Below are positions 8,384-18,442 of a DNA stretch of 64,000 nucleotides, piece by piece. Both the position numbers and the translations under genes were made by a program. Positions within the stretch are counted from its first letter, which is position 1. Each line of letters opens with the position of its first letter. This stretch comes from Polynucleobacter sp. CS-Odin-A6 (lineage in GTDB: Bacteria; Pseudomonadota; Gammaproteobacteria; Burkholderiales; Burkholderiaceae): the NCBI RefSeq assembly GCF_018882095.1, contig NZ_JACVPD010000003.1:186001-250000 (forward strand). The letters are read 5' to 3'. Under the pieces are notes generated by a model that made no database searches, had not been told where the DNA came from, and worked only from the letters and a program-made list of their open reading frames with translations.

Positions 8384-9850
8384 ATGCCTTTTACCCTCCG
8401 CGGCAATGATGCTTGCCAAGCTACCTTACCCACATCGATCTCAAAGCCATATTGGGTTGCTTTTTCACCTTCTGTAGCTCGTTTACTCAATCTGAAATTG
8501 GGATCTAATGGCTTACCAAGCAATCCTGACTGGCTTGAAGTACTAGCGGGTAATCAGCTGAAAGCGGATGAAATAGAATTTGTTGAGCCGATTGCTTCCG
8601 TCTATAGCGGCCATCAGTTTGGGGTTTGGGCTGGTCAACTAGGTGATGGCCGCGCCATTTTGCTTGGGGATATGAATGGCCTTGAACTCCAATTAAAAGG
8701 GGCAGGTAAAACGCCTTACTCCCGAATGGGAGACGGTAGAGCGGTCTTGAGATCGTCGATTCGTGAGTTTCTATGCAGCGAGGCTATGCATGCCTTAGGC
8801 ATTCCGACTAGTCGTGCTCTTGCCGTGGTTGGCTCTAAGCAAACAGTTTTGCGTGAAACCATGGAAACAGCGGCGGTGTGCGCGCGTGTTGCACCAAGCT
8901 TTATACGCATCGGTCATTTTGAGCATTTTGCCTCCCTGCAAAGCAATGCTCGCTTAAAAGAATTGGCGGATCTGATGCTTGCCTATTTTTATCCAGAATG
9001 CAGTGCGGACCAAGATCCCTACTTGAGTTTATTCAAGGCAATCTCTGCTCGCAACGCCAAGTTAACAGCCCAATGGCAATCAGTCGGTTTTTGTCATGGC
9101 GTTCTCAATAGTGACAACATTAGCGCTTTAGGCCTCACCATTGACTATGGCCCATTTGGCTTTTTAGATTCTTTTGAAATTGATCATATTTGCAATCATA
9201 GTGATCACGGTGGTCGATATGCGTATCACCGACAACCTCAGATCATGCATTGGAATATGGCTTGCCTCGCTAGTGCAATGTTGCCCCTACTCGAGCTGAA
9301 TCACTCCGACGAAGAGTCCCAAGCTCTTTTGCGCTCTGCCCTAGAAGAGTTTCCATTGAACTATGCGAGGGAATGGTTGCATTTATTTCGCTCTAAATTA
9401 GGGCTGCAAATAGAACAAGAAGGTGATGTTCAGTTAATTAAACGTCTTTTACAAGCGATGCATGACTCAAGAGTAGATTTCACCAGCTTTTTCCGAGGTC
9501 TGGGCAATATTAAAAAAGATTCTTTGCTGACTGATCTCTTGCAAAGGAATGAATTTGTCGACCGAGAAAATATAGATCAATGGTTTAACGACTATCTCAA
9601 TAGACTTCAATTGGAGGCTCTGAGCGATCAATCTAGGAAAGAAATGATGAATCGTATTAATCCAAAATTTATTCTCAGAAATTATTTAGCCCAAACTGCT
9701 ATTGAAAAAGCACAGCAGGATGATTTTTCAGAAGTGGAAAGATTGCTACAGATTCTGAGCAATCCTTTTGATGAACAAAAAGATTTTGAAAGTTATTCAC
9801 AACCGCCCCCCGTTGATATGCAGCACATTGCAGTCAGCTGCTCTTCCTAA
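8384..9850 (+). CDS. selO: Protein adenylyltransferase SelO
   Basis: SelO (YdiU/UPF0061) is a pseudokinase-fold enzyme that transfers AMP to Ser/Thr/Tyr of proteins and is linked to redox homeostasis. Conserved blocks include SVYSGHQFGVWAGQLGDGRA, LQLKGAGKTPYSRMGDGRAV, SIREFLCSEAMHALGIPTSRAL, CHGVLNSDN and TIDYGPFGFLD. At 488 residues it is full length and ends in a Cys-containing VSCSS tail, as in other bacterial SelO proteins. msrB follows after 9 bases. Confidence 0.95.
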   Translation: MPFTLRGNDACQATLPTSISKPYWVAFSPSVARLLNLKLGSNGLPSNPDWLEVLAGNQLKADEIEFVEPIASVYSGHQFGVWAGQLGDGRAILLGDMNGLELQLKGAGKTPYSRMGDGRAVLRSSIREFLCSEAMHALGIPTSRALAVVGSKQTVLRETMETAAVCARVAPSFIRIGHFEHFASLQSNARLKELADLMLAYFYPECSADQDPYLSLFKAISARNAKLTAQWQSVGFCHGVLNSDNISALGLTIDYGPFGFLDSFEIDHICNHSDHGGRYAYHRQPQIMHWNMACLASAMLPLLELNHSDEESQALLRSALEEFPLNYAREWLHLFRSKLGLQIEQEGDVQLIKRLLQAMHDSRVDFTSFFRGLGNIKKDSLLTDLLQRNEFVDRENIDQWFNDYLNRLQLEALSDQSRKEMMNRINPKFILRNYLAQTAIEKAQQDDFSEVERLLQILSNPFDEQKDFESYSQPPPVDMQHIAVSCSS

Positions 9851-9859
9851 ACCTAGCCA

Positions 9860-10282
9860 ATGACCATCATGACTAAAAAAACAGATCAAGAATACAAAAA
9901 ATCATTAAGCGATATTCAATATCGAGTAACTCGAGAGGCTGCAACCGAAAGACCTTTCACAGGTGAATACTGGGATCATTGGGGAGATGGTCGCTATAGT
10001 TGCATTTGCTGTGGTACCGCCCTATTCCAATCTGCTACTAAGTTTGATGCTGGTTGTGGATGGCCAAGTTATAACGCCCCAGAAGATGAAAAAGCAATCA
10101 CTGAAATCCGCGATGCATCGCATGGAATGGTTCGTACTGAAGTACGTTGCACCAAGTGCGACGCCCATTTAGGCCATGTTTTTGATGATGGTCCGAAACC
10201 CACTGGCCTGCGCTACTGCATCAACTCCGCCTCCCTCAGCTTCGAGCCCTCTGAGAACGCCATATCCAGAAAAACGGAATAA
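9860..10282 (+). CDS. msrB: Peptide-methionine (R)-S-oxide reductase
   Basis: Reduces the R-form of methionine sulfoxide in proteins. Zinc-binding CxxC pairs are at about 48/51 and 97/100, and the catalytic Cys lies near 120 in RYCINSASL. The motifs [10 protein letters not shown] and [10 protein letters not shown] are typical. The 140-residue length fits a single-domain MsrB. ATG at 9860 is used; a Met three codons in (9869) is equally possible. It sits 9 bases after selO. Confidence 0.94.
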   Translation: MTIMTKKTDQEYKKSLSDIQYRVTREAATERPFTGEYWDHWGDGRYSCICCGTALFQSATKFDAGCGWPSYNAPEDEKAITEIRDASHGMVRTEVRCTKCDAHLGHVFDDGPKPTGLRYCINSASLSFEPSENAISRKTE

Positions 10283-10308
10283 TTTAGAAATAGCTGGATA
10301 ATCACCCT

Positions 10309-10857
10309 ATGAAATTTTTATTTGACCTATTTCCGATCATTCTCTTTTTTATCGCCTTTAAGTTTGGTGATATTTATACGGCTACCATCGTTGCCATGGT
10401 CGCAACTATAGGTCAAATTCTGTGGGTGTATTACCGTCATCGTAAGATTGATGCAATGCAATGGGTCAGCCTGGTAATGATCTTAGTCTTTGGTAGTCTG
10501 ACTATTTTTTTGCATGACAAGACCTTTATTCAGATGAAGCCAACCGCGCTCTACTGGCTGTTCTCAGGCGCTTTATTTGTGAGCGCTCAATTTTTTCAAA
10601 AGAACTGGATTCAGGTTCTGATGGCTAAGCAGATCACACTTAAAGAGCCCAATGCCAAATCGGTTTGGCATCAAGTCAATATGGCTTGGGCCACTTTCTT
10701 CTTTTTCATGGGCGCCCTAAACCTTTATATCGCTTTTGAGTACTCCGAAGAAACTTGGGTTAACTTCAAGTTATTTGGTAGCACAGGTTTATTAGTCGTA
10801 TTTGTAATTCTTCAGGGTATGTGGTTAAGCCGACATATGGAGCATCCAGCCGAATGA
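10309..10857 (+). CDS. yciB: Septation protein A / inner membrane protein YciB
   Basis: A 182-residue integral membrane protein of the YciB/IspZ family. It begins MKFLFDLFPIILFF, the usual family start, with about five hydrophobic segments. WHQVNMAWATFFFFMGALNLY is characteristic. Family members affect cell division and envelope synthesis; the mechanism is not firm. The stop overlaps the start of the bolA-like gene (ATGA), so the two are translationally coupled. Confidence 0.92.
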   Translation: MKFLFDLFPIILFFIAFKFGDIYTATIVAMVATIGQILWVYYRHRKIDAMQWVSLVMILVFGSLTIFLHDKTFIQMKPTALYWLFSGALFVSAQFFQKNWIQVLMAKQITLKEPNAKSVWHQVNMAWATFFFFMGALNLYIAFEYSEETWVNFKLFGSTGLLVVFVILQGMWLSRHMEHPAE

Positions 10858-11141
10858 GCATTAACCAAAACCGTATTACCAATTTCGATGCCGATTTAAG
10901 GTCTGCCTTTAAAGTAAGCTCTTTGAATATTGAAGATGAAAGTCATCTGCATGCAGGACATGCTGGCGCTGCTACTGGCGGAGGGCATTTCAAATTGACA
11001 ATCGTAGCGCCAGAATTTGAGGGTATGAGCAAAGTATCCCGTCACAGAGCCATTTATGCAGCCCTAAACAAGCACTTCCCTACTGAAATTCATGCTCTCA
11101 CTATCTTAGCTTTCACGCCTAGTGAAAGCACTAATGCGTAG
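10854..11141 (+). CDS. BolA family protein
   Basis: A 95-residue BolA-like protein: the helix-turn-helix-like region with HLHAGHAGAATGGGHFKLTIVAPEF and the C-terminal HALTILAFTP. BolA proteins partner with monothiol glutaredoxins in Fe-S cluster handling. The ATG at 10854 is chosen since it overlaps the yciB stop by 4 bases; an upstream in-frame start inside yciB is unlikely. Order yciB-bolA-parvulin suggests one operon. Confidence 0.88.
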   Translation: MSINQNRITNFDADLRSAFKVSSLNIEDESHLHAGHAGAATGGGHFKLTIVAPEFEGMSKVSRHRAIYAALNKHFPTEIHALTILAFTPSESTNA

Positions 11142-11186
11142 CCTCCTTTAATATTCTTATTTAATCCCTTTTCTAATCTCTAGCTT

Positions 11187-11981
11187 ATGTTGAACACACG
11201 CCACATTTTGACCATCAGCGCGTTGAGCGCCTCAATACTCTCAACAACCGTCCTCGCTCAAAACGCCGTGATTGTGAATGGCAAGCCCATTTCAAAAGCG
11301 CAATTGGATAAATTGGTACAAAAAACCAATCAACCAGACAGCCCCCAAGTACGTGATCAAGCCAGAGAAATGCTGGTAACGCGTGAGTTGATTTTGCAAG
11401 AAGCCAATAACCGCGGCTTAACCCAGAAGGAATCTGTTCGGGAACAACTAGAACAATCCAAAATGGGTGTTTTAGTCGCCGCTGTATTTGAAGACTTTGT
11501 GGAAAGAGAAGGCGTTACAGAATCCGAACTTAAATCAGCCTATGAACAAGTGAAGAGTCAATACACCGGCAAGGAATATCACGTCGAGCACATCCTGGTA
11601 GAAAAAGAGGCGGACGCGAAGGCCATCACTGCCCAAATTAAAGCAGGCGGTAATTTTGAGCAGATTGCGAAGGAAAAGTCTAAAGACCCTGGTTCTGCTC
11701 CCAATGGTGGCGATCTTGGTTGGGTCAGTGATAAAGCCTTAGTTCCTGAGTTTTCAAAGGCCATGGTTCAGTTGAAAAAAAGTCAGATTACTGACAAGCC
11801 TGTGAAGACGCAATTCGGCTGGCATATTATTAAATTGGATGATGTTCGTGATGTGAAAGCGCCCAGCATGGACGAAATCAAAGATCAACTCAAGCAAATG
11901 ATTACTGCCGATCAAAACTGGCAAAAAGCAAAATTCTCCGAGCTCATGCAAAAGCTCCGCGCTAAGGCAAAGATCCAATAA
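11187..11981 (+). CDS. Exported parvulin-type peptidyl-prolyl isomerase
   Basis: This 264-residue protein has a signal peptide (about 1-24, ending VLAQ) and a SurA/PrsA-like N-terminal chaperone region. A rotamase domain lies at about 128-218 (EYHVEHILVE, SKDPGSAPNGGDLGWV, TQFGWHIIKLDD). It should assist folding of periplasmic and outer-membrane proteins. It follows bolA by 45 bases and is followed by a strong terminator. Which named homolog (PrsA, PpiD-like, SurA-like) it equals cannot be settled from sequence alone. Confidence 0.9.
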   Translation: MLNTRHILTISALSASILSTTVLAQNAVIVNGKPISKAQLDKLVQKTNQPDSPQVRDQAREMLVTRELILQEANNRGLTQKESVREQLEQSKMGVLVAAVFEDFVEREGVTESELKSAYEQVKSQYTGKEYHVEHILVEKEADAKAITAQIKAGGNFEQIAKEKSKDPGSAPNGGDLGWVSDKALVPEFSKAMVQLKKSQITDKPVKTQFGWHIIKLDDVRDVKAPSMDEIKDQLKQMITADQNWQKAKFSELMQKLRAKAKIQ

Positions 11982-12000
11982 TTCTGATTACGCCATTCTA

Positions 12001-12033
12001 AAACCCAGGCCAAAATCCTGGGTTTTTCTTTTT
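12001..12033 (+). terminator. Rho-independent terminator after the parvulin gene
   Basis: A perfect 9-bp stem AAACCCAGG / CCTGGGTTT with a 7-base loop is followed by TTCTTTTT. It ends the yciB-bolA-parvulin unit. Confidence 0.88.
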
Positions 12034-12069
12034 CAACGAGATTCTCAATTTAGATTTATATTGGAATAA

Positions 12070-12456
12070 ATGATGATCCTTCACACCATGCTTAGAGTCG
12101 GGAATCTGACTCGCTCTATTGATTTTTATACCAAAGTTCTCGGCATGAATCTCTTACGAACTACTGAACGTCCAGACCAAAAATATTCTCTGGCGTTTGT
12201 TGGATTTGGTCGTGGCAACCAGGATGGTCAATCCGAACTTGAATTGACCTTTAACCATGGGGTTGAGTCCTACCAATTAGGCAATGCCTATGGTCATATC
12301 GCCATTAGCGTTTCTGATGCTTACGCTGCTTGTGAAAAAATCAAGGCTGCCGGGGGAAATGTGACTCGTGAAGCGGGTCCAGTGATGGGTGGCAATACTG
12401 TAATTGCATTTGTTACGGATCCCGACGGATATAAAATCGAATTAATTCAAGTCTGA
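12070..12456 (+). CDS. gloA: Lactoylglutathione lyase (glyoxalase I)
   Basis: Converts the methylglyoxal-glutathione hemithioacetal to S-lactoylglutathione. The four metal ligands expected from E. coli GloA can be aligned: His5, Glu58 (ELELTF), His76 (YGHIA) and Glu124 (YKIELIQ). Other hallmarks are [20 protein letters not shown] and REAGPVMGG. At 128 residues it is slightly shorter than E. coli GloA (135). Two adjacent ATGs exist (12070 and 12073). Confidence 0.95.
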   Translation: MMILHTMLRVGNLTRSIDFYTKVLGMNLLRTTERPDQKYSLAFVGFGRGNQDGQSELELTFNHGVESYQLGNAYGHIAISVSDAYAACEKIKAAGGNVTREAGPVMGGNTVIAFVTDPDGYKIELIQV

Positions 12457-12472
12457 TCTATTTTTCATCCCA

Positions 12473-13645
12473 TTGAATCCAGATCCGTTTCAACTCCGAG
12501 TTCTCAAAAGTATTTCAGATGTTGAAGAGCATCAATGGAATGCCTTATTAAGTCCTGATTCGGGCCCATTTCTGAAATATGCATTTCTTCACACCCTTGA
12601 AAAAACGGGCTGCGTCGGCAGAAATACCGGATGGCAGGTTGCCCATCTGATTGTTGAGAATGCGCAAGCAGAGCTTATCGGAGCCATGCCCCTCTATCTG
12701 AAGCAACATTCCTACGGAGAATTTGTTTTCGATTGGGCTTGGGCGCAAGCGTATGAACAAAACAATCTGCCCTATTACCCGAAGGCCCTATCTGCCATTC
12801 CCTTTACTCCCGTTCGTGGAGCTAGGCTACTAGCTTCAGGTAGATATGATGAAGCCAGTATTCGAGAAGTCTTAGTAACCGGCTTAAAAACACTCGTCAA
12901 CCAAAATCAACTTTCCTCGGCACATGTGCTATTTCCAGAACTAAGTGAACTAGAAGAACTTCAGAAGCAAGGCTTTATGCTGCGGGACTCGGTACAGTTT
13001 CATTGGCATAATCGGGACTATCAGGATTTTGAGCAATTTCTGAGTGCTTTAACGATGAAGCGCCGCAAAAATATTCGACGTGAACGTACAGAAGTAAGGA
13101 ATAGTCAAATGGCTTATCGCCATATTCCTGGGTCTACGGCAAGTGCGGAGGATTGGTCATTCTTTTATCGCTGTTATGAAAATACTTACGCAGAGCATCA
13201 TTCCAGTCCTTATCTAACAGAAGAGTGCTTTCAATTATTAGGTCAGGCAATGCCAGAAAATTTTCATCTGATTATTGCCAGTCGAAATGAAAAACCCGTT
13301 GCCTCATCACTTCTCGTCATTGACCGACTCACATCCAAGGCCTATGGACGCTACTGGGGTGCGATTGAATATATCCCTTGTCTACATTTTGAATTAGCTT
13401 ATTACCAATCTATTGAATACTGCATTAAAGAAGGTATCCAGACGCTAGAGGGTGGCGCTCAGGGCGAGCATAAGATGGCCAGAGGCTTTCTACCCACCAC
13501 CATTCAATCGGCTCACTGGATTGAAGATCCCGGCTTTTCAAAGGCGGTGAAGCGCTTTTTAGATCGAGAACATGAGGGCATGGCTGCTTATGTGGATGAG
13601 TTAGAGCAACACATTCCACTAAAATCGACTAAAGTACTGTCATGA
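12473..13645 (+). CDS. FemAB-like acyltransferase / GNAT family protein (PF04339 type)
   Basis: This 390-residue protein resembles the peptidogalycan/FemAB-like family. Visible blocks are WNALLSPDSGPFLKYAFL near the start, MKRRKNIRRERTEV in the middle, and a GNAT-like core with ASSLLVIDRLTSKAYGRYWG and EGGAQGEHKMARGF. The start appears to be TTG at 12473, with no good ribosome-binding site; no later Met would keep the N-terminal domain. The substrate is unknown. Its stop overlaps the DUF1289 gene by 4 bases. Confidence 0.8.
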   Translation: MNPDPFQLRVLKSISDVEEHQWNALLSPDSGPFLKYAFLHTLEKTGCVGRNTGWQVAHLIVENAQAELIGAMPLYLKQHSYGEFVFDWAWAQAYEQNNLPYYPKALSAIPFTPVRGARLLASGRYDEASIREVLVTGLKTLVNQNQLSSAHVLFPELSELEELQKQGFMLRDSVQFHWHNRDYQDFEQFLSALTMKRRKNIRRERTEVRNSQMAYRHIPGSTASAEDWSFFYRCYENTYAEHHSSPYLTEECFQLLGQAMPENFHLIIASRNEKPVASSLLVIDRLTSKAYGRYWGAIEYIPCLHFELAYYQSIEYCIKEGIQTLEGGAQGEHKMARGFLPTTIQSAHWIEDPGFSKAVKRFLDREHEGMAAYVDELEQHIPLKSTKVLS

Positions 13646-13899
13646 CATCTTCCAGCAATCCAGCAGCCGATCAAGACGGCGCAAATTCTTTAGCGGTGGG
13701 CGATGATGCCTCTGATTCTCCCTGTATTGGAGTATGCACTACACTTTACGATGATGTCTGTCAGGGCTGCGGCCGTACCTTAGGCGAGGTCAGCAACTGG
13801 GTTTTTTTTAGCCAAGAAGAGAAAGATACGGTATGGAAACGCATTCGGGCCGATGGCACTGCAATGCGCTTCCAGCGTCAAGCCAAGACGAGCAACTAA
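13642..13899 (+). CDS. DUF1289 domain-containing small Cys-rich protein
   Basis: An 85-residue protein with [22 protein letters not shown] at about 26-47. Its four cysteines (CxxxC, CxxC) suggest a small metal- or cluster-binding domain, followed by the typical DUF1289 [16 protein letters not shown]. Function is unknown. It is coupled to the upstream acyltransferase by a 4-base ATGA overlap, and its stop overlaps the convergent ABC-F gene. Confidence 0.85.
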   Translation: MTSSSNPAADQDGANSLAVGDDASDSPCIGVCTTLYDDVCQGCGRTLGEVSNWVFFSQEEKDTVWKRIRADGTAMRFQRQAKTSN

Positions 13900-15503
13900 C
13901 CCGTTAAAGCTTGGCTTCTTAAATATTCTTCGTAAGTTCCGGAGTAATCAGCAATCGTTCCATCCATCTTAACCTCTAGGATGCGGTTGGCCAACGCGGA
14001 GACAAACTCGCGATCGTGAGAAACGAAAATTAAAGTGCCTTCGTATTTCTCAAGAGCGATTTGTAAGCTCTCAATGGATTCCATATCCATGTGGTTGGTT
14101 GGTTCGTCCATTGCAAGTACGTTGTGCTTCTGAAGCATCAACTTACCCCAAATCATGCGACCCTTCTCTCCACCGGACAGCACCTTAACCGACTTACCAA
14201 TATCATCGCCGGAAAATAAGAGGCGACCTAAGGTACCGCGAATAACTTGATCGTCATCACCGGTATTACGCCACTCATTCATCCAATCCATCAGGATTTC
14301 ATCTTTAGCAAACAGCTCAGTGTTGTCCTGCGGCATTACACCAACGTTGGCATTCTCCGCCCATTTAACATCTCCGCTATCAGCCGAAAGACCGCTAAAG
14401 CGTTTGCTCAAAATCGTTTTTAATAGCGTTGTTTTACCTGCACCGTTTTGACCAATAATCGCAATCTTTTCGCCAGCACGAATACCGATCTTAAAGTTCT
14501 TGAAAATTGGTCGATCAAAGGCTTTAGAGAGTGCATTGCACTCCACCGCCATATTGTGGAGTTTCTTCTCAGAATCAAAACGGATAAAAGGATTTTGACG
14601 TGAGGAAGGTTTAATCTCGGTAATCTCAATTTTCTCAAGCTGCTTTTGACGAGATGTCGCTTGACGGGCTTTAGAAGCGTTGGCAGAGAAGCGGCTAACG
14701 AATGCCTGTAATTCAGCAATCTTTTCCTTGGCCTTATCGTTTGAGCTTAATTGTTGAGCGCGAGCTTGAACAGAAGCCAACATGTAAGAATCATAATTAC
14801 CGGGATAAACTTTCAGGGTTCCGAAGTCCATATCGGCCATATGTGTGCACACTTCATTTAAGAAGTGACGATCATGAGAAATGATCACAATCGTACTTTT
14901 GATTTCATTCAGAATATCTTCTAACCAATGAATCGAATGAATATCCAAGTTATTGGTTGGCTCGTCTAAAAGCAAGACATCTGGATCGGAGAACAAGGCC
15001 TGCGCTAAGAGTACGCGCAATTTCCATCCAGGAGCAACATTACTCATTGGGCCATCATGCTGTTCAATTGGAATACCAATTCCCAGCAACAACTCCCCTG
15101 CTTTTGCCTCTGCTGTATAGCCACCGTACTCAGCATAACTACCTTCAAGCTCTGCAGCCTTCATGTAGTCTTCATCAGTAGCGTCTGGATTAGCGTAGAT
15201 AGCATCGCGCTCTGCAGCCGCTTTCCACATCTCTTCATGACCCATCATCACCACATCTAAGACGCGCTGATCTTCGTAAGCAAATTGGTCCTGACGCAAT
15301 TTACCCAAACGAATGCCTGGATCCAAGCTCACATTACCACTGCTAGGCTCGAGTTCGCCGCCCAGGATCTTCATGAAGGTGGACTTGCCGCAACCATTCG
15401 CGCCAATCAGGCCGTAACGATTTCCCCCGCCAAATTTGACAGAAATATTTTCAAACAGGGGTTTCGCCCCGAACTGCATAGTGATATTAGATGCTGACAA
15501 CAC
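13896..15503 (-). CDS. ybiT: ABC-F family ATPase YbiT
   Basis: A ribosome-associated ABC-F protein with two ATPase domains and no membrane segment. Walker A motifs are GANGCGKST (about 34-42) and GQNGAGKTT (near 353). [11 protein letters not shown] and [10 protein letters not shown] are the Walker B regions, and an interdomain linker near 240-310 contains [18 protein letters not shown]. It matches E. coli YbiT closely from the first residues on. At 535 residues it is full length. ABC-F factors act on stalled or initiating ribosomes. Confidence 0.9.
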   Translation of the reverse strand: MLSASNITMQFGAKPLFENISVKFGGGNRYGLIGANGCGKSTFMKILGGELEPSSGNVSLDPGIRLGKLRQDQFAYEDQRVLDVVMMGHEEMWKAAAERDAIYANPDATDEDYMKAAELEGSYAEYGGYTAEAKAGELLLGIGIPIEQHDGPMSNVAPGWKLRVLLAQALFSDPDVLLLDEPTNNLDIHSIHWLEDILNEIKSTIVIISHDRHFLNEVCTHMADMDFGTLKVYPGNYDSYMLASVQARAQQLSSNDKAKEKIAELQAFVSRFSANASKARQATSRQKQLEKIEITEIKPSSRQNPFIRFDSEKKLHNMAVECNALSKAFDRPIFKNFKIGIRAGEKIAIIGQNGAGKTTLLKTILSKRFSGLSADSGDVKWAENANVGVMPQDNTELFAKDEILMDWMNEWRNTGDDDQVIRGTLGRLLFSGDDIGKSVKVLSGGEKGRMIWGKLMLQKHNVLAMDEPTNHMDMESIESLQIALEKYEGTLIFVSHDREFVSALANRILEVKMDGTIADYSGTYEEYLRSQALTG

Positions 15504-15748
15504 GGATAGGTCTTACTTTCTGAAAGTCAAGGAACAATAAACAGCTGCCTAAATTACAGCATGGCTCTTATTTTAACGGCTACAGAGGGAACTACCTGAA
15601 ATTTGGGCGGGCCCAAGATCAGATCCCTTAAATATCAGCACTTAAGCAGTTTTAAGGCGAAAAATGGATAATGTAGCCATAGCAAACCTGATTACACCTG
15701 CATCTGGGTTCATGCCTTTTCATCAGAAATTTAGGAGCCATAAAAAAC
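15504..15748. other. Divergent intergenic region between ybiT and gcdH
   Basis: This 245-base stretch is one of the longest non-coding gaps in the window. It must carry promoters for both ybiT (minus) and gcdH (plus). A good ribosome-binding site, AGGAGCC, lies shortly before the gcdH ATG. A GATAAT sequence near 15667 could be a -10 element. I see no RNA gene or strong hairpin in it. Confidence 0.4.
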
Positions 15749-16927
15749 ATGAGTAAAGCCAGCTTTAATTGGGCAGATCCCCTACTTCTTGATACACAGC
15801 TGACTGAAGAAGAACGCATGGTACGTGATGCTGCCGCAGAATACGCTCAAGGGCGTCTCATGCCGCGTATTCATGATGCTTTTCGTAACGAGACTACCGA
15901 CCCCACTATCTTCCGTGAAATGGGTGAGTTGGGTCTTTTAGGGATCACAATTCCTGAGCAATACGGTGGCGCTAATTTGAATTACGTTTCTTATGGCTTG
16001 ATCGCCCGCGAGATTGAGCGGGTTGATTCTGGCTATCGCTCGATGATGAGTGTTCAATCCTCCCTAGTAATGGTTCCTATCAATGAATTTGGTAGTGAAG
16101 CGCAAAAACAAAAATACCTACCTAAATTAGCTAGTGGTGAATGGATTGGTTGCTTTGGATTAACTGAACCGAACTATGGCTCAGACGCAGGTGGCATGAT
16201 TACCAGAGCCAAAAAAGTTCCAGGCGGATTTTCTTTAACGGGCTCCAAAATGTGGATCTCGAACTCCCCGATTGCTGATGTATTTGTGGTCTGGGCTAAG
16301 AATGATGAAGGTTTGATTAGAGGCTTCATCCTCGACAAAGGCATGAAGGGTTTATCTGCTCCAAAGATCAGTGGCAAGATGGGTTTAAGAGCCTCCATTA
16401 CCGGGGAAATCGTTATGGATGAAGTCTTCGTTCCTGCTGAAAATGAATTCCCTGAAATCACTGGCCTCAAGGGCCCCTTTACTTGCTTAAACTCGGCGCG
16501 CTACGGCATTGCCTGGGGAACACTGGGCGCAGCGGAGTGGTGTTGGTATGCCGCTCGTCAATACACCATGGATCGCAAGCAATTTGATCGTCCCTTGGCC
16601 GCAAATCAACTCGTTCAAAAGAAATTGGCTGATATGCAAACCGAGATTACGCTAGGTCTACAAGGTTGCTTGCGCTTAGGTCGCATGAAAGACGAAGGTA
16701 TTGCGGCACCAGAAATTACCTCCATCATGAAACGCAACTCTTGCGGAAAGTCATTAGATATCGCTCGCCTAGCGAGAGATATGCACGGTGGCAATGGCAT
16801 ATCGGATGAGTATGGTGTGATTCGTCATATGCTTAATCTGGAAGTAGTTAACACCTACGAAGGCACGCATGACATTCATGCTCTAATTTTGGGTCGTGCA
16901 CAAACGGGCATTCAAGCCTTTAGCTAA
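15749..16927 (+). CDS. gcdH: Glutaryl-CoA dehydrogenase
   Basis: A 392-residue FAD-dependent acyl-CoA dehydrogenase. It oxidatively decarboxylates glutaryl-CoA to crotonyl-CoA in lysine/tryptophan degradation. Family hallmarks: [35 protein letters not shown], and the catalytic Glu near residue 371 in NTYEGTHD, preceded by [16 protein letters not shown]. It stands alone, and its stop overlaps that of convergent mnmH. The crotonyl-CoA product could feed the 3-hydroxybutyryl-CoA dehydrogenase at 58.5 kb, but they are far apart. Confidence 0.93.
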   Translation: MSKASFNWADPLLLDTQLTEEERMVRDAAAEYAQGRLMPRIHDAFRNETTDPTIFREMGELGLLGITIPEQYGGANLNYVSYGLIAREIERVDSGYRSMMSVQSSLVMVPINEFGSEAQKQKYLPKLASGEWIGCFGLTEPNYGSDAGGMITRAKKVPGGFSLTGSKMWISNSPIADVFVVWAKNDEGLIRGFILDKGMKGLSAPKISGKMGLRASITGEIVMDEVFVPAENEFPEITGLKGPFTCLNSARYGIAWGTLGAAEWCWYAARQYTMDRKQFDRPLAANQLVQKKLADMQTEITLGLQGCLRLGRMKDEGIAAPEITSIMKRNSCGKSLDIARLARDMHGGNGISDEYGVIRHMLNLEVVNTYEGTHDIHALILGRAQTGIQAFS

Positions 16928-17997
16928 ACAGCCACTTTAGTAATGAGGTCTTTTGCAGCCAATGCAAAGGCTTCATCGCTATCATCCTTTAGTTCTACGA
17001 AATGATCTTCGCGATAAGCGGGAAAATTACGCACGATTGAAGACTGGTAGGATGGGTCGTAATGCATCACCAATAACTCTTCAACCAGACTAGCGAATTC
17101 CCCTGCCTCAATGGCATCATGCCATTTACCAATTTGCACTTTGCCATAGCGTGATGTCAGCAAACTGAGCTTTTGTTTAAAGCTTTCAGGATTTGATAAG
17201 AAATGGCGATACTCACGCAGTAACCAAGATACTCGGGTCTGAGTACTCGATCGCAGCTCAATACATTTACCATCACGAATACGATCCATTAGGGCATCAG
17301 GAATATGGGTGCCCCCTACTTTTTTACTTTCAGATTCAACAAAAACTAGCTTAGTAGGATCGAGTGAGCGTAAGGCATTCCATAAATTGGTTTCAAAGCC
17401 TTTTTGAGAGGGCTGCTCAATATTGGGTTCGCTACCCAATACCGAGCCACGGTGAATAGCTAAGCCCTCAAGATCTAAAATCTGCCCACCGAGAGTGCTA
17501 ATTTCTTGAAGTAGGCGAGTTTTACCGCTACCCGTCATTCCGGCGATCACTTGAAATGAAAAATCCTTAGCCGCTTGCTCAAGACCATCAATCACGACTC
17601 GTCTAAAACCTTGATAGCCACTCTCCAATTGCATCGCTTTCCAGCCAATGCGATTCAAGATATGAGTAAATGCACCGCTCCGCTCACCGCCACGCCAACA
17701 ATAAATGAGAGGTCGCCATTCCCTAGGAAAATCGATGAGACTATTTTCTAAATAGTGAGCGATATTACGAGAAACATATGCCGCTCCCAACTTCTTCGCT
17801 GCGAATGGAGAAACTTGTTTATAAAGCGTACCAATCTCAATACGCTCTTCATTATTTAAAACGGGTAGATTGATTGCTCTAGGAATATGGTCTAAAGCAA
17901 ACTCTGCCGGTGAACGCACATCGATAATGGCATCAAACTCATGAAGCGATGCAGAAAGCTGATCAATATTCAGAATGTGAGGATTGCTCGATTGCAA
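16924..17997 (-). CDS. mnmH: tRNA 2-selenouridine synthase
   Basis: MnmH (SelU/YbbB) replaces sulfur of 2-thiouridine in tRNA wobble positions with selenium, via a geranylated intermediate. An N-terminal rhodanese domain has the active-site Cys near 100 in [10 protein letters not shown]. It is followed by a P-loop GMTGSGKT at about 153-160. The 357-residue length is typical. No selD is visible in the window. It is the last gene of the minus-strand sulfur locus, 8 bases after a thioesterase gene. Confidence 0.92.
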   Translation of the reverse strand: MQSSNPHILNIDQLSASLHEFDAIIDVRSPAEFALDHIPRAINLPVLNNEERIEIGTLYKQVSPFAAKKLGAAYVSRNIAHYLENSLIDFPREWRPLIYCWRGGERSGAFTHILNRIGWKAMQLESGYQGFRRVVIDGLEQAAKDFSFQVIAGMTGSGKTRLLQEISTLGGQILDLEGLAIHRGSVLGSEPNIEQPSQKGFETNLWNALRSLDPTKLVFVESESKKVGGTHIPDALMDRIRDGKCIELRSSTQTRVSWLLREYRHFLSNPESFKQKLSLLTSRYGKVQIGKWHDAIEAGEFASLVEELLVMHYDPSYQSSIVRNFPAYREDHFVELKDDSDEAFALAAKDLITKVAV

Positions 17998-18005
17998 ACG
18001 GTGTC

Positions 18006-18425
18006 CTAGACCAGTTTACTTAGCAGATGATCGGGCCATGGCGCCGATTTGCCAGACTGCAGATCGACCCAAACCATCGTAGCGCCACCAACGGCAGCCA
18101 TTGAATCTGGCTGGGTTGTCAGAGCCATCGTTGTGTAGACATCGACACTGGTGCGGCCAATAGCACCGATATAGGTTTTTAGAATGAGTTCACCCGGGTA
18201 AGCTAACTGCTGATGGAAATTACAGAAACCATTAATCATCAACATGGATGCATCACCAGGAGAAAGGCTATAACCCAGTGAAGCAATCCACTCTACCCTA
18301 GCTTGCTCCATGTAACGAAAGTACACGGTGTTATTAATGTGGCCAAAGGCATCCATATCTCCCCAACGAATCGGCATATTCATTTCATGAACAAACCGTT
18401 TCTCAGCTGGGATCTCAATACGCAT
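18006..18425 (-). CDS. Acyl-CoA thioesterase (4HBT, YbgC-like)
   Basis: A 139-residue hotdog-fold protein. The motif RWGDMDAFGHINNTVYFRYMEQAR at about 20-43 carries the catalytic Asp of YbgC/FadM-type thioesterases. It probably cleaves acyl-CoA or acyl-carrier thioesters; substrate unknown. It sits 8 bases before mnmH and 17 bases after the DUF442 gene, so it is likely part of the same transcript. Its link to sulfur metabolism, if any, is only positional. Confidence 0.85.
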   Translation of the reverse strand: MRIEIPAEKRFVHEMNMPIRWGDMDAFGHINNTVYFRYMEQARVEWIASLGYSLSPGDASMLMINGFCNFHQQLAYPGELILKTYIGAIGRTSVDVYTTMALTTQPDSMAAVGGATMVWVDLQSGKSAPWPDHLLSKLV

Positions 18426-18442
18426 CTAAATGTCTGTAAAGA

